Positions 18,426-27,910 of a stretch of 64,000 nucleotides of DNA are shown here, in pieces; position 1 is the first letter of the stretch, and each line of letters starts with the position of its first letter. Source of the stretch: Enterobacter wuhouensis (GTDB lineage: Bacteria; Pseudomonadota; Gammaproteobacteria; Enterobacterales; Enterobacteriaceae). The stretch lies in the NCBI RefSeq assembly GCF_004331265.1, contig NZ_SJOO01000001.1, positions 558,001 to 622,000 of the forward strand, in the 5' to 3' direction. The notes under the pieces are model-generated. The model was not told where the DNA came from, searched no databases, and saw only the letters and a list, made by a program, of their open reading frames with translations. Position numbers and translations under genes: made by a program.

Positions 18426-19907
18426 TTATTTTTTAAACAGTTCCGGTGCCCACGGCGTTGGGTCCACGTCCATAAACGGCGCGCGTTCAAAGCGGGACTT
18501 CAGCGCCCACGGCACGGTGCAGTCGAAGATCGTTTTACAGCTGATGCCGTTGCCGCGAATCGAATGGCTGTAGTCCGATGCCTGGGACGGGTCCAGCTGG
18601 TGGCCGCGGATCCCCGGCAGATTGGTGATGCTGACATCCCCCTGCATTCGGGTAGTCATCGCCCAGAGAATGTCGTCGCTGTCGAAGATATCCACGTCTT
18701 CGTCGACAAGGATGATATTTTTAAGCTCCGAATAGGTGGCAAGGGCGATCAGCGCGGCCTGGCCCTGACGTCCTTCGTCGGAAGGCTGACGTTTTTTCAC
18801 CTGCAAAATACCGAGGAATTTACCGCCGCCCGCGGTATGGGCATAGACGTTTTGCAGAAAGCCGGGGATCGCTTCTTCAACCGCGTTGCGGATGCTGGCC
18901 TCCGTGGGTAAACCGGCCAGAGTGGTGTGCTCTTCGCCCGGCCCGACCAGCGTCTGCAGGATGGCGTGATTGCGCATCGTCACGGCTTTGACCTTGATAA
19001 CGGGCAGGGAGGGATTCGCTTCGCCGCAGTAGCCGGGGAATTCCGGCATCGCGTGTCCGGTATTGGTGTGCTGATCTTCCCGGACGCGCACGCCCGGCAG
19101 CAGTTCGCCCTCAATGATGATTTCCGCACGGGCAATGGCTTTTTCCTGCACCGCCACGCCCTGTACCAGCTCAACCGGTTTCTGGCGTAATGCGCCCGCC
19201 ACGCCTAACTCGTTGTAGCCAAACGGCGTGGTAGGTGCCTCAAAGCAGGCACCGATATAAATAGCCGGGTCCAGCCCCATATTGATGGTCACCGGCAGCG
19301 GTTTACCCGCCTCTTCAGCTTTCTTACGGAACACTTCGATATGGCGGCCGGCGGCAAGGAACATGGAAAGCTCGTCGCGCTCCTGCACGCAGAGGCGGTG
19401 AATGGTGACGTCGGTCAGCGAAGCGTCTTCCGGATCGCTCGCCAGCACCAGGCCAAGGCAGAAAAACGGGCCTGCATCTATCGGGGTGTTGGTTGGGGCG
19501 GGCAGAAGCTTGCGCAGGTCAAAATCAGGATCGTCGGCGTAAAATACCTGTTCCTGACAGGGGGCCTGCGTGGCCGGAACGACGACCGGCGCGATCGGCG
19601 CTTTTACCGCCTGGCCCACGTGCTTTGCCAGTTCGGAGGGTTCGCAGCCCAGCAGCAGCGCCGCGCGCTCCCGGCTGGCGTGCATCCCCACCAGGATGCG
19701 TGAGCCAGGGTAGCCCTTCACGCTGTTAAACATCATGGCCGGCCCGGTGCGGGTAGGCCGTTTCACCGTACCGCCTGCGCCGATGTGGCGATAGACGCCC
19801 GCCAGCTCGGCGTTGGGATCGACCGGGTGATAAGTTTCAATATACTGGCCTTCGTGTTGCTGCAGCAGGTCGATGGCGCTTCTGAGATCGTTGATTGGGT
19901 TTTCCAT
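18426..19907 (-). CDS. aroY: Protocatechuate decarboxylase AroY (UbiD family)
   Basis: UbiD-family decarboxylase of 493 residues, using prenylated FMN made by UbiX-type enzymes. It closely resembles Enterobacter and Klebsiella AroY throughout, for example DPNAELAGVYRHIGAGGTVK, LPAPTNTPIDAGPFFCLGL, FEAPTTPFGYNELGVAGAL and DEDVDIFDSDDILWAMTTRM. AroY converts 3,4-dihydroxybenzoate to catechol. No flavin prenyltransferase or small D-subunit gene is adjacent, so cofactor must come from elsewhere in the genome. GAGGGAG precedes the ATG. Divergent LysR gene at 20021 probably controls it. 4-hydroxybenzoate or gallate are alternative substrates. Confidence 0.9.
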   Translation of the reverse strand: MENPINDLRSAIDLLQQHEGQYIETYHPVDPNAELAGVYRHIGAGGTVKRPTRTGPAMMFNSVKGYPGSRILVGMHASRERAALLLGCEPSELAKHVGQAVKAPIAPVVVPATQAPCQEQVFYADDPDFDLRKLLPAPTNTPIDAGPFFCLGLVLASDPEDASLTDVTIHRLCVQERDELSMFLAAGRHIEVFRKKAEEAGKPLPVTINMGLDPAIYIGACFEAPTTPFGYNELGVAGALRQKPVELVQGVAVQEKAIARAEIIIEGELLPGVRVREDQHTNTGHAMPEFPGYCGEANPSLPVIKVKAVTMRNHAILQTLVGPGEEHTTLAGLPTEASIRNAVEEAIPGFLQNVYAHTAGGGKFLGILQVKKRQPSDEGRQGQAALIALATYSELKNIILVDEDVDIFDSDDILWAMTTRMQGDVSITNLPGIRGHQLDPSQASDYSHSIRGNGISCKTIFDCTVPWALKSRFERAPFMDVDPTPWAPELFKK

Positions 19908-19982
19908 AGTTTTCTCCCTCGGATGAATGCCACCATTGTTATTCGAACGAGGGATACCATCAATTGCATCATTAATGCTATT

Positions 19983-20004
19983 TTGATATGAAAATTCATA
20001 TCAA
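19983..20004. promoter_or_regulatory. Inverted repeat in aroY-lysR intergenic region
   Basis: TTGATATGAA, 2-base spacer AA, TTCATATCAA: a perfect 10-bp inverted repeat ending 17 bases before the LysR start codon. Likely operator for autoregulation and possibly aroY activation; the RBS CGGAGG follows directly. Confidence 0.6.
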
Positions 20005-20020
20005 TTTTCGGAGGCCCGCT

Positions 20021-20902
20021 ATGCAGTTTCGACTGATGCGCAATTTCATCGCTGTCGCTGAGGAACTCCACATGCACCGGGCGGCAGAGCGCCTGAACAT
20101 GGCGCAGCCCGCGCTGAGCCAGCAGATTAAAACCCTGGAAGAACGCCTGGGCGTGACGTTATTCAGCCGGGCGAACCGGCGCCTGACGCTGACGCCGGCC
20201 GGGGAAGCGTTCCTGAATAAATCCAGAGTTGCCATCGCCATGACGGAGCAGGCGATCCTTGACGCCCGACAAACGGCGAGAGGCGAGCAGGGGCTATTAA
20301 ATCTGGGATGCGTATCGAGCGCCATGTTCGACAGCAGGCTGCCTGCGGTCCTGCGCGAGCTGCACGCTAAGTGGCCAGCTATCAACATTTCCCTGATGAC
20401 GGGGAACGTGCAAAACCTGTATGCCGCCGTGCAGAGCAACCAGCTGGATGTCGCCATCATCCGCGCACCGCTCCCGATGCTTCCCGACGATCTGCAAAGC
20501 CGCCCCTTTACCACCGAGAAAACGGTGCTGGCGCTGCCGCGTCAACATTCGCTCGCCGGTTCCGCCGCGCTGACGCTCGCATCCGTGAAGGACGAAAAGT
20601 GGATTTCCCTGCGCGATCCCGAGGGCATGGGTCTGGAGCAATACTTTTATGACGTCTGCAGCGGCGCAGGGTTCCAGCCTCACGTCGTGCAAAACGCCAC
20701 CGATGTGCCCACGGTGATTAGCCTTGTCGCCGCGGGGTTTGGTATCGCCTTGCTGCCCGCCTCGGCGCGGGCGGTGAGTTTAGAAAATGTGGTCTATGCG
20801 GATATCATCGACCGCCTCAAGAAGAGCGAGCTGACGCTGGTGTGCCACCGCGTCATTCGCTCGGAGGTGTTAAAGCGGTTTCTGCATACGCTTGAAGGCT
20901 AG
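20021..20902 (+). CDS. LysR-family regulator of aroY
   Basis: LysR protein of 293 residues. N-terminal helix-turn-helix MQFRLMRNFIAVAEELHMHR followed by AAERLNMAQPALSQQIKTLEERLG; effector domain after residue 90 with LNLGCVSSAMFD and GFGIALLPASARAV. The start at 20021 has GGAGG at the correct distance; the in-frame ATG at 19988 lies inside the inverted repeat. Divergent arrangement with aroY implies it responds to protocatechuate or a related aromatic acid, by inference. Confidence 0.87.
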   Translation: MQFRLMRNFIAVAEELHMHRAAERLNMAQPALSQQIKTLEERLGVTLFSRANRRLTLTPAGEAFLNKSRVAIAMTEQAILDARQTARGEQGLLNLGCVSSAMFDSRLPAVLRELHAKWPAINISLMTGNVQNLYAAVQSNQLDVAIIRAPLPMLPDDLQSRPFTTEKTVLALPRQHSLAGSAALTLASVKDEKWISLRDPEGMGLEQYFYDVCSGAGFQPHVVQNATDVPTVISLVAAGFGIALLPASARAVSLENVVYADIIDRLKKSELTLVCHRVIRSEVLKRFLHTLEG

Positions 20903-20916
20903 CGCCCGGCGTATTT

Positions 20917-21894
20917 TCATTTGGCATCGCGGTTGGTATAGGTCACCGGGACCCAGGCGTAGCCGCTACGTTCGCCCTTCATCACGTAGCCAATGCCCGG
21001 AAACGGCAGGTGCGGTGCCGCAATCAAATCTCTGTTTTCCACAAAATCCGCAAAGGCGTGATTGCGCACGCGCGCCGCGCCGTCCTGGTCTTGATCGTAG
21101 ACGATAGTGATATTGGGCTGCGGGAACTGCACTGCCGCGACGTGGATAATATCGCCAACAAAGGTCACCTTTTCACCTTTGCTCTCCAGCGTGTAAAACG
21201 CCGAACCCGGCGTGTGTCCGGGGTGAACCGTGCCGGTAATGCCAGGCAGCAGCGCCTCGGTGCCGGAGAACGACTGAACTTTACCGGCATCAAGGTACGG
21301 CTTCAGGGTTTTGCGCGCGACGTCGAAGAAATTCTGGCTGTAGCCGGTTTTTTTCTGATTTTCTTCGTTAAAGAAAAAGTCGATATCCGGTTTGCCGACG
21401 AACACCCGTGCGTTGGTGAAGACACGCTGTCCGTCTTTCACCAGGCCCCCAGCGTGGTCGGAGTGGGCGTGGGTCAGCAGGATGTCGGTGATATCCTCCG
21501 GCTTGATGCCCTGCGTCGCCAGGCTTTCCATCAGCCGCCCGCCGTTGCCTGGGCCAAAGAGCTGGCCGGACCCGGTGTCCACCAGAACTTTGTGGCCGGG
21601 TAGGGCGAAGTAGTAGACGTTAATAGAGGCTTCAACGGGATTGGTCTGGGCGTTTTTCGCCAGCAGCGCGTCGGTGTTTTGCTCGCTCGTGCGGCGCAGT
21701 AATTTGTGAAGGTCCTGCGCCACGCTGCCGTCGGTAAACGACGTCACAATGACGCTTCCTACCTGAACGTTGTAGCCGCCCGCCTGCTGCTTTGCAACGT
21801 GCTGTGGCGTATTGGCCGCCGCGTGCATGACAGGGTAAAAAAGCAGTGAACAGGCTAACAGCGTTGGTAGCGCGAATTTTTTAACGGTGAACAT
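20917..21894 (-). CDS. Periplasmic MBL-fold metallohydrolase
   Basis: Protein of 325 residues with an N-terminal signal peptide (LLACSLLFYPVMHAAA). The metallo-beta-lactamase fold is clear: LVDTGSGQLFGP, the zinc motif LTHAHSDHAGG near residue 135, HPGHTPGSAFY with another ligand His, and FVGDIIHV with the bridging Asp. GAGGAG precedes the ATG at 21894; a 12-residue longer form is possible. Relatives include lactonase-like and stress-related hydrolases; there is no evidence for beta-lactam hydrolysis. Convergent with the LysR gene, ends 15 bases apart. Confidence 0.85.
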   Translation of the reverse strand: MFTVKKFALPTLLACSLLFYPVMHAAANTPQHVAKQQAGGYNVQVGSVIVTSFTDGSVAQDLHKLLRRTSEQNTDALLAKNAQTNPVEASINVYYFALPGHKVLVDTGSGQLFGPGNGGRLMESLATQGIKPEDITDILLTHAHSDHAGGLVKDGQRVFTNARVFVGKPDIDFFFNEENQKKTGYSQNFFDVARKTLKPYLDAGKVQSFSGTEALLPGITGTVHPGHTPGSAFYTLESKGEKVTFVGDIIHVAAVQFPQPNITIVYDQDQDGAARVRNHAFADFVENRDLIAAPHLPFPGIGYVMKGERSGYAWVPVTYTNRDAK

Positions 21895-21986
21895 GATGGG
21901 CTCCTCGATCGTTACTCCATCATAGTTCAAACAGAGTGTTTCAGGAGGCGTGACCTGCCCCTAAATTGAACAGGTCACAGGAGACA

Positions 21987-22871
21987 TTAGAGAACGCCGG
22001 TACCGCCGTCGGAGCACCACACCTGGCCGGAGGCGTAGGAACAGGTATCCGAAGCAAACAGCACGTACAGCGGGGCGATTTCAACCGGCTGGCCCGGCCT
22101 GCCCAGCGGCGTGTCTTCGCCAAACTGCTGAACCTTCGACTGCGGCTGACCGCCGCTCGACTGCAGCGGCGTCCAGTACGGGCCGGGCGCTACCGCGTTA
22201 ACCCGGATGCCGCGCGGCCCAAGCTGCTTGGCAAGCGATTTGGTAAACGCCACGTTGCAGGCTTTGGTCTGCGCGTAGTCCACCAGAATTTCGCTGGGTT
22301 TGAAGGCCTGAACGGAGGAGGTATTGATGATAACGGCGCCTTCCTTCAGATGGCGCAGCGCGGCCTTGGTGATCCAGAAGGGCGCGTAAACGTTGGTTTT
22401 GAACGTGGCGTCAAAATCGGCGGTGGTAAGATTGTCGATGGATTCGCAATACTGCTGGCGACCCGCGTTATTGACCAGAATATCCAGCCCTCCAAGCTCC
22501 GCAACGGCTTTTTCTACCAGCGTGTCGCAAAACGACTCAACGCGAATGTCGCCGGGAATGGCAACGGCCTTGCGGCCTTCGGCCTGGATCAGCGCAATTA
22601 CGGCTGCCGCGTCAGACTCTTCCTCCGGCAGGTAGCCAATCGCGACGTCGGCACCTTCTCGCGCATAGGCGATGGCAACCGCGCGGCCAATCCCGGAATC
22701 TCCGCCGGTGATCAGCGCTTTTTTGCCGGCCAGCTTTCCTGAACCGATATAACTTGTTTCACCATGATCCGGTAACGGTTTCATTTCCGATGCCAGCCCG
22801 GGTGCCAGCTGCGGTTGTTCCGCAAAAGGCGGACGAGGGTAATGCAGCGTGTGGTTATTTCCTGTAGACAT
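21987..22871 (-). CDS. yghA: SDR oxidoreductase, YghA-like
   Basis: Short-chain dehydrogenase of 294 residues with the approximately 40-residue N-terminal extension (YPRPPFAEQPQLAPGLASEM) typical of YghA-type enzymes. Motifs are TGGDSGIGRAVA, LVNNAGRQQ, NTSSVQAF, and DYAQTKACNVAF, where YxxxK is YAQTK. E. coli YghA is an NADP-dependent aldehyde reductase. Start at 22871 has GGAGG upstream, better than the extended ATG. Monocistronic or linked with the MBL gene 93 bases downstream. Confidence 0.85.
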   Translation of the reverse strand: MSTGNNHTLHYPRPPFAEQPQLAPGLASEMKPLPDHGETSYIGSGKLAGKKALITGGDSGIGRAVAIAYAREGADVAIGYLPEEESDAAAVIALIQAEGRKAVAIPGDIRVESFCDTLVEKAVAELGGLDILVNNAGRQQYCESIDNLTTADFDATFKTNVYAPFWITKAALRHLKEGAVIINTSSVQAFKPSEILVDYAQTKACNVAFTKSLAKQLGPRGIRVNAVAPGPYWTPLQSSGGQPQSKVQQFGEDTPLGRPGQPVEIAPLYVLFASDTCSYASGQVWCSDGGTGVL

Positions 22872-22982
22872 ACCGGCCTCCTTAATAGTGAATTTCAAGA
22901 TTAGCCGCAAATTAAGCGCTGGTTTGCAAAATTCACAAATTCAGATAAATCTCTATTTCTTGTTCAGGCATAAATATCTGCG

Positions 22983-23510
22983 TCACGTCAGCATGTAATA
23001 CCAGAACAGCGCGACCTCATCTTTTTCCGGTAATGCATTGTAGAGATAACGATCGTATCCCCCCAGGGTAAAGCCATAATGACGGTAGAACAGGCACGCC
23101 GAAACGTTCACGTTTTGCGTTTCAAGCCTGAGCCCGGGGGCACTGACGCTGCGCGCCCAGACGTGCGCTGCAGCCATTAGCTTATGCGCCGCTCCCGTTC
23201 TGCGTTTGCCACGCTCTACCGCGATGTAATCAACGGAAATAAATTTATTCCAGCCCAGGGATGCGGTAATAAACCCCACGATATCGTCCTCATCCGTTTC
23301 GGCGACCAGAAATATCGCATCCGGGTTGACGCAATGATTTTCCAGCGTCTGGAGATCGAGCTCATACGTTTTTAGATAAGGCTCATTAAGCGCCTCGATA
23401 TGCAGGTCACAATGGATAAAAGGCTCTCTTGCAATTTGATTCACCGTAAAAGAAAAATCACAACATTCAATGCGGGGGAGGTCCGTACTTAATCCTTTTC
23501 GAATCTGCAT
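22983..23510 (-). CDS. GNAT family N-acetyltransferase
   Basis: Protein of 175 residues. The GNAT core is visible: AETDEDDIVGFITASL, then the acetyl-CoA segment VDYIAVERGKRRTGAAHKLM and a C-terminal FYRHYGFTLGGYDRYLY. The conserved Q/RxxGxG/A loop is present as RRTGAA. AAGGAATACC precedes the ATG at 23510. Fold assignment is firm; substrate unknown. Confidence 0.8.
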   Translation of the reverse strand: MQIRKGLSTDLPRIECCDFSFTVNQIAREPFIHCDLHIEALNEPYLKTYELDLQTLENHCVNPDAIFLVAETDEDDIVGFITASLGWNKFISVDYIAVERGKRRTGAAHKLMAAAHVWARSVSAPGLRLETQNVNVSACLFYRHYGFTLGGYDRYLYNALPEKDEVALFWYYMLT

Positions 23511-23642
23511 GGTATTCCTTATGTCAGCGTAATAAATAAAGAATAGACGAAGCGGCAAATAATGGTGGCGTAACGCACTTTAGTTCCTGGTCTAAGCTTG
23601 TACTTCATGCTGCGTAAAATGTGGGTCAGTTGAGGACGATGA

Positions 23643-25430
23643 ATGGAATTCAGAACGTTTAAAAAGCAGTGGGGCGCTGAGTTTATTTCCAGTGACGTTG
23701 TGCGTTTTCGCGTCTGGGCGGAAGGGCAAAAAGATCTCACGCTGCGTCTGTCGGATAACGATATTCCGATGATGGCGACCGGCAACGGCTGGTTTCAGGT
23801 AGACGTGCCCGGTCTTGCGCACGGCGTGGAATATCAGTACGTATTGCAGGACGGAATGGCCATTCCCGATCCCGCTTCCCGCGCGCAAAAAGGCGACGTC
23901 AACGGGCCCTCCCTGGCGATCGATCCTGGCCGATACCTGCACGCTAACCGTGGCTGGAAAGGGCGGGCGTGGGAAGAGACCGTCGTTTACGAACTGCACA
24001 TCGGCACCTTCACGCCTGAGGGAACCTTCAGCGCGGCCATTGCTAAGCTGCCCTATCTGGCCGAGCTCGGTATTACCCAGCTTGAAGTGATGCCCGTCTC
24101 CCAGTTTGGCGGCGCGCGCGGCTGGGGATATGACGGCGTGCTGCTGTACGCCCCGCATTCGGCCTACGGTACGCCGGAGGATTTCCACGCCTTCATCGAT
24201 GCCGCGCACGGGCTGGGAATTGCCGTGGTGCTGGATATTGTGCTTAACCACTTCGGGCCGGAGGGGAATTATTTACCCTTGCTGTCGCCCGCGTTTTTCG
24301 ACGAGGAGCGCACGACGCCCTGGGGCAGCGGCATCGCCTACGAGAATCCTGCGGTCAGATCCTATATCACCGACGTCCCCCTGTACTGGCTGACGGAATA
24401 CCATCTTGATGGCCTGCGGTTTGATGCCATCGACCAGATAAAAGATCCCTCGCCAAAGCATATTCTGGTTGAGATCGCCGAGCGGATCCGCGAAACCCTT
24501 CCGGATCGCCATATTCACCTCACCACGGAAGACAGCCGCAACGTGATTTTTCTGCACCCGCGCGACGAGCGGGGCGACGCGCCGCTGTTTACCGCCGAGT
24601 GGAACGATGACTTTCACAACGCGGCCCACGCGTTTGCGACGGGTGAATCGCACGCCTATTACCAGGACTTTGCGCTTGAGCCGGAAAAGAAATTTGCCCG
24701 GGCGCTCACCGAGGGGTTTGTCTATCAGGGCGAGGTTTCGCCCCAGACCGGGGAGCCGCGTGGCGTAGCATGTCTTGCCCAGCCGCCCCAGTTTTTTGTC
24801 GATTTTATCCAGAACCACGATCAGACAGGCAATCGCGCGCAGGGCGAGCGGCTTATCACCCTGGCCGGGCCGGATAAAACGCGCGTGCTCCTCGCCGCGC
24901 TGCTGCTTTCCCCGCATATCCCGCTGCTGTTCATGGGGGAAGAGTATGGCGAAACTCATCCCTTCCTGTTCTTTACCGATTTTCACGGCGATTTGGCTAA
25001 GGCCGTGCGCGAAGGGCGCGCAAAAGAGTTCACGGGACACGCCGGACACGATGAGTCCGTGCCGGACCCGAATGACGTGCATACCTTTGTTCGCTCGCGG
25101 ATCGACTGGAATAAGATCGCAACCGATGATGGAAAAACCTGGCTTCGGCTAACGCGAAACCTGCTTACGCTGCGGCACCGCCATATCGTGCCCTTGCTTC
25201 GCCAGGGGGCACGCGCTGAGGGGCAGGTTCTCCAGACGTCTTCCGGCATGGTGGCCGTGCGCTGGCGCTTCCCCGGCGGGACGCTGTCGCTGGCGCTGAA
25301 CATCGGCAAGGAGGCGGTAGATAAGCCCGCTTTGGCCGGTAAACCGCTTTTTGCCTGGCCGGAGCCGAGCGGGCATTTGCCTCCGAACAGTATCGTCGTG
25401 CATTTTGCTGATGGAGAAGCATCGATATGA
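23643..25430 (+). CDS. treZ: Malto-oligosyltrehalose trehalohydrolase TreZ
   Basis: GH13 enzyme of 595 residues. It starts with a carbohydrate-binding-like domain (RFRVWAEGQKDLTLRLSD), then the barrel: VYELHIGTFTPEGTF, GWGYDGVLLYAPHSAYG, DIVLNHFGPEGNY, GLRFDAIDQI with the nucleophile Asp, a TTEDSR acid/base region, and FIQNHDQTGNRAQGER. It releases trehalose from maltooligosyltrehalose. Stop and next start overlap (ATGA), so treZ and treY are translationally coupled. Cytoplasmic; gives compatible-solute trehalose independent of OtsAB. Confidence 0.93.
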   Translation: MEFRTFKKQWGAEFISSDVVRFRVWAEGQKDLTLRLSDNDIPMMATGNGWFQVDVPGLAHGVEYQYVLQDGMAIPDPASRAQKGDVNGPSLAIDPGRYLHANRGWKGRAWEETVVYELHIGTFTPEGTFSAAIAKLPYLAELGITQLEVMPVSQFGGARGWGYDGVLLYAPHSAYGTPEDFHAFIDAAHGLGIAVVLDIVLNHFGPEGNYLPLLSPAFFDEERTTPWGSGIAYENPAVRSYITDVPLYWLTEYHLDGLRFDAIDQIKDPSPKHILVEIAERIRETLPDRHIHLTTEDSRNVIFLHPRDERGDAPLFTAEWNDDFHNAAHAFATGESHAYYQDFALEPEKKFARALTEGFVYQGEVSPQTGEPRGVACLAQPPQFFVDFIQNHDQTGNRAQGERLITLAGPDKTRVLLAALLLSPHIPLLFMGEEYGETHPFLFFTDFHGDLAKAVREGRAKEFTGHAGHDESVPDPNDVHTFVRSRIDWNKIATDDGKTWLRLTRNLLTLRHRHIVPLLRQGARAEGQVLQTSSGMVAVRWRFPGGTLSLALNIGKEAVDKPALAGKPLFAWPEPSGHLPPNSIVVHFADGEASI

Positions 25431-27895
25431 TCCCTTCCGCTACGTACCGCATTCAGTTTCGCAACGGCATGACCTTTGACCGGGTGGTTGGGCTTATCCC
25501 GTACCTGAAGGATTTGGGCATTAGCCACCTTTACGCTTCGCCCGTCTTCACGGCAGCATCAGGTTCTACGCACGGCTATGACGTGACCGATCCTAACGAG
25601 ATAGACCCTGCGATTGGCGGACGGGAAGGCTTCGATCGCATGGCCGCCGCCCTTAAACGGGCAGGCATGGGGCTGATACTGGATATTGTGCCAAACCATA
25701 TGTCGACCTCGCTGGAAAACCGCTGGTGGCGAGACGTTATTCAGCATGGCCAGCAGAGCCGCTACGCGCGCTATTTTGATATCGACTGGTCGCGTCCGCT
25801 TACGCTGCCTTTCCTCGGCGACACCTTTGAGGCGGAGCTGGAGAAAGGGGCTATTACGCTAAAGCGTGACAGTGTCACGGGTGAGGTCTCTCTGGCCTAT
25901 TATGATAATGACTATCCGCTCAATCCCGGCACCTTTTCGGAGGATAAGCGCATTGCCGATATCCACGAGGCGCAAAGCTGGCGGCTGATGTCCTGGCGGG
26001 AAGCGCCTAAAAATCTATCCTGGCGTCGCTTCTTTGAGATCACCGGCCTGGTCGGCGTCAGGGTGGAGGACGAGGCGGTATTTGACGATACGCACCGCCT
26101 CATCCTCGAGCTGGTTCACGGCGGCGTCGTCGACGGACTGCGCATTGACCATATCGACGGCCTGGCGGATCCGCTGGGCTATCTTCAGCGCCTGCGCCAG
26201 GAGACGGGCCCGGAGTGCTATATCACGGTGGAAAAAATTCTCGCGAAGGGAGAACAGCTTCCGGCGGAATGGCCGGTATCGGGCACCACCGGGTATGAAT
26301 TTATCGCCTCGCTTGCGGAAGTGCTGGTGGACGATAGCAGCCTTGAGCAGCTTGAGGCGATCCATAACGAGACGTTGGGTGTAGCAGTAGACAGGCACGC
26401 TGAACTGCGCGATGCCAAAGGATTGATGACCGATCGCAATTTTGAGGGGGAGTTCACCACGCTGCTTACCCTCGCGACCGCGCTGGCCGAACGCAACGGC
26501 GTTGAGCTGCCGCGCGACGACGTACGCCACGCGCTGCGCGAGCTGCTCATCGCGTTTCCGGTTTATCGCACCTACGGCACGGCGGAGGGACTAACGCCGC
26601 CAGACGTTGCGCTGCTGAATCGGGTGATTGCCAGCGTGAACGCCTCTGAAGCCGCGCTGAGCCTGATCGTGCGTATCCTCACCGGCGATCTGCCCGTAAA
26701 CGATCGCGATACGGCAGCCCTGTTCAGAACCCGCTTCCAGCAGCTAACCGGCCCGTTAATGGCAAAATCCGTGGAGGACACGCTGTTCTTCCGCCACAAC
26801 CTTGAGCTTGCCCTTAACGAAGTGGGTGCCGACCCCACGCCGCGCGCGTTTTCGCTATCGCGGTTTCATCAGGAGATGCGCATCCGGCTCGCGCGACAGC
26901 CTGACGCGCTGCTCGGAACGTCGACGCACGACACCAAGCGCGGCGAGGATGCCAGGGCGCGTCTGTATACGCTCACCGAGGCCCCCGAACGATGGGGGGC
27001 AAACCTGGCGCGCTGGCGACAGATGAACCAGACGCAGGTGCGTTTCCTCAATGACGGCACCGCACCGAACGCCGCCGATACGTGGATGATCTATCAGGCG
27101 CTGGCCGGGGTCTGGCCTGCAACCCTCTCCCCGGACGACTGGGAAGGGCTCACGTCGCTTGAAGCGCGTTTCCTCGGCTTTATCGAAAAAGCGCTGCGCG
27201 AGGCCAAGCAGCGTACCGACTGGATCGACAGCAACGAGGACTACGAGAGCGTGGTGATGGACTATGTCCGGCACCTGCTGTCCCCGGACAACACGCTGTT
27301 CCTGCATGATTTCAGCGAGTCTTTACAGCCCTTTATTCGCGCCGGGCTCATGAACAGCCTGAGCCAGACGGTAATCAAGCTCACCGCGCCCGGCGTGCCG
27401 GACATCTACCAGGGCAGCGAAGCGCTGAATTTCAGCCTGGTCGACCCGGATAACCGTCTGGAGCCGGACTTTCCTGCGCTGGTCGAAAACCTCAGCAACG
27501 CCGATCCCGGCGTGTTTAGCGATGAACAGCGCTGGCGCGACGGCAGCGTGAAGCAGTATGTCACCGCTACGCTGCTACGGCTCCGGCCGCATTACCCCGA
27601 ACTTTTCCGCTATGGCGACTGGCTGCCGCTGAAGGTGTCCGGCGAGCGCGAGGAAAACCTGATTGTCTACGCCCGCGTGCAGGGCGACGAGGCGCTTATC
27701 GTTGCCGTTCCGCGACTGGTCTTTGACGTCTCGGCCAATGAAAAGCTGTGGGCCAATACCCTCGTCACAGTTCCGCAGGAGCTGGTTGGGAAACGCTATC
27801 GGGACGTGTTTAGCGGCGAGAGCCGAATTCTGCAGGAGACGCTGGATCTAACCTCAGAAAAGGGATGTGTGCTGGTTCTGCTTACCTGCGAATAA
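25427..27895 (+). CDS. treY: Malto-oligosyltrehalose synthase TreY
   Basis: GH13_26 enzyme of 822 residues that converts the reducing end of maltodextrin to an alpha,alpha-1,1 linkage. Diagnostic stretches are PSATYRIQFRNGMTFD, YLKDLGISHLYASPVF, SGSTHGYDVTDP, LDIVPNHMS, GLRIDHIDGLADP with the nucleophile Asp, and STHDTKRGEDARAR. Overlaps treZ by 4 bases and is followed 15 bases later by the debranching enzyme gene. Together with TreZ and GlgX this forms the TreX-TreY-TreZ pathway. Confidence 0.94.
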   Translation: MIPSATYRIQFRNGMTFDRVVGLIPYLKDLGISHLYASPVFTAASGSTHGYDVTDPNEIDPAIGGREGFDRMAAALKRAGMGLILDIVPNHMSTSLENRWWRDVIQHGQQSRYARYFDIDWSRPLTLPFLGDTFEAELEKGAITLKRDSVTGEVSLAYYDNDYPLNPGTFSEDKRIADIHEAQSWRLMSWREAPKNLSWRRFFEITGLVGVRVEDEAVFDDTHRLILELVHGGVVDGLRIDHIDGLADPLGYLQRLRQETGPECYITVEKILAKGEQLPAEWPVSGTTGYEFIASLAEVLVDDSSLEQLEAIHNETLGVAVDRHAELRDAKGLMTDRNFEGEFTTLLTLATALAERNGVELPRDDVRHALRELLIAFPVYRTYGTAEGLTPPDVALLNRVIASVNASEAALSLIVRILTGDLPVNDRDTAALFRTRFQQLTGPLMAKSVEDTLFFRHNLELALNEVGADPTPRAFSLSRFHQEMRIRLARQPDALLGTSTHDTKRGEDARARLYTLTEAPERWGANLARWRQMNQTQVRFLNDGTAPNAADTWMIYQALAGVWPATLSPDDWEGLTSLEARFLGFIEKALREAKQRTDWIDSNEDYESVVMDYVRHLLSPDNTLFLHDFSESLQPFIRAGLMNSLSQTVIKLTAPGVPDIYQGSEALNFSLVDPDNRLEPDFPALVENLSNADPGVFSDEQRWRDGSVKQYVTATLLRLRPHYPELFRYGDWLPLKVSGEREENLIVYARVQGDEALIVAVPRLVFDVSANEKLWANTLVTVPQELVGKRYRDVFSGESRILQETLDLTSEKGCVLVLLTCE

Positions 27896-27910
27896 TCGTG
27901 GAGAATAACA

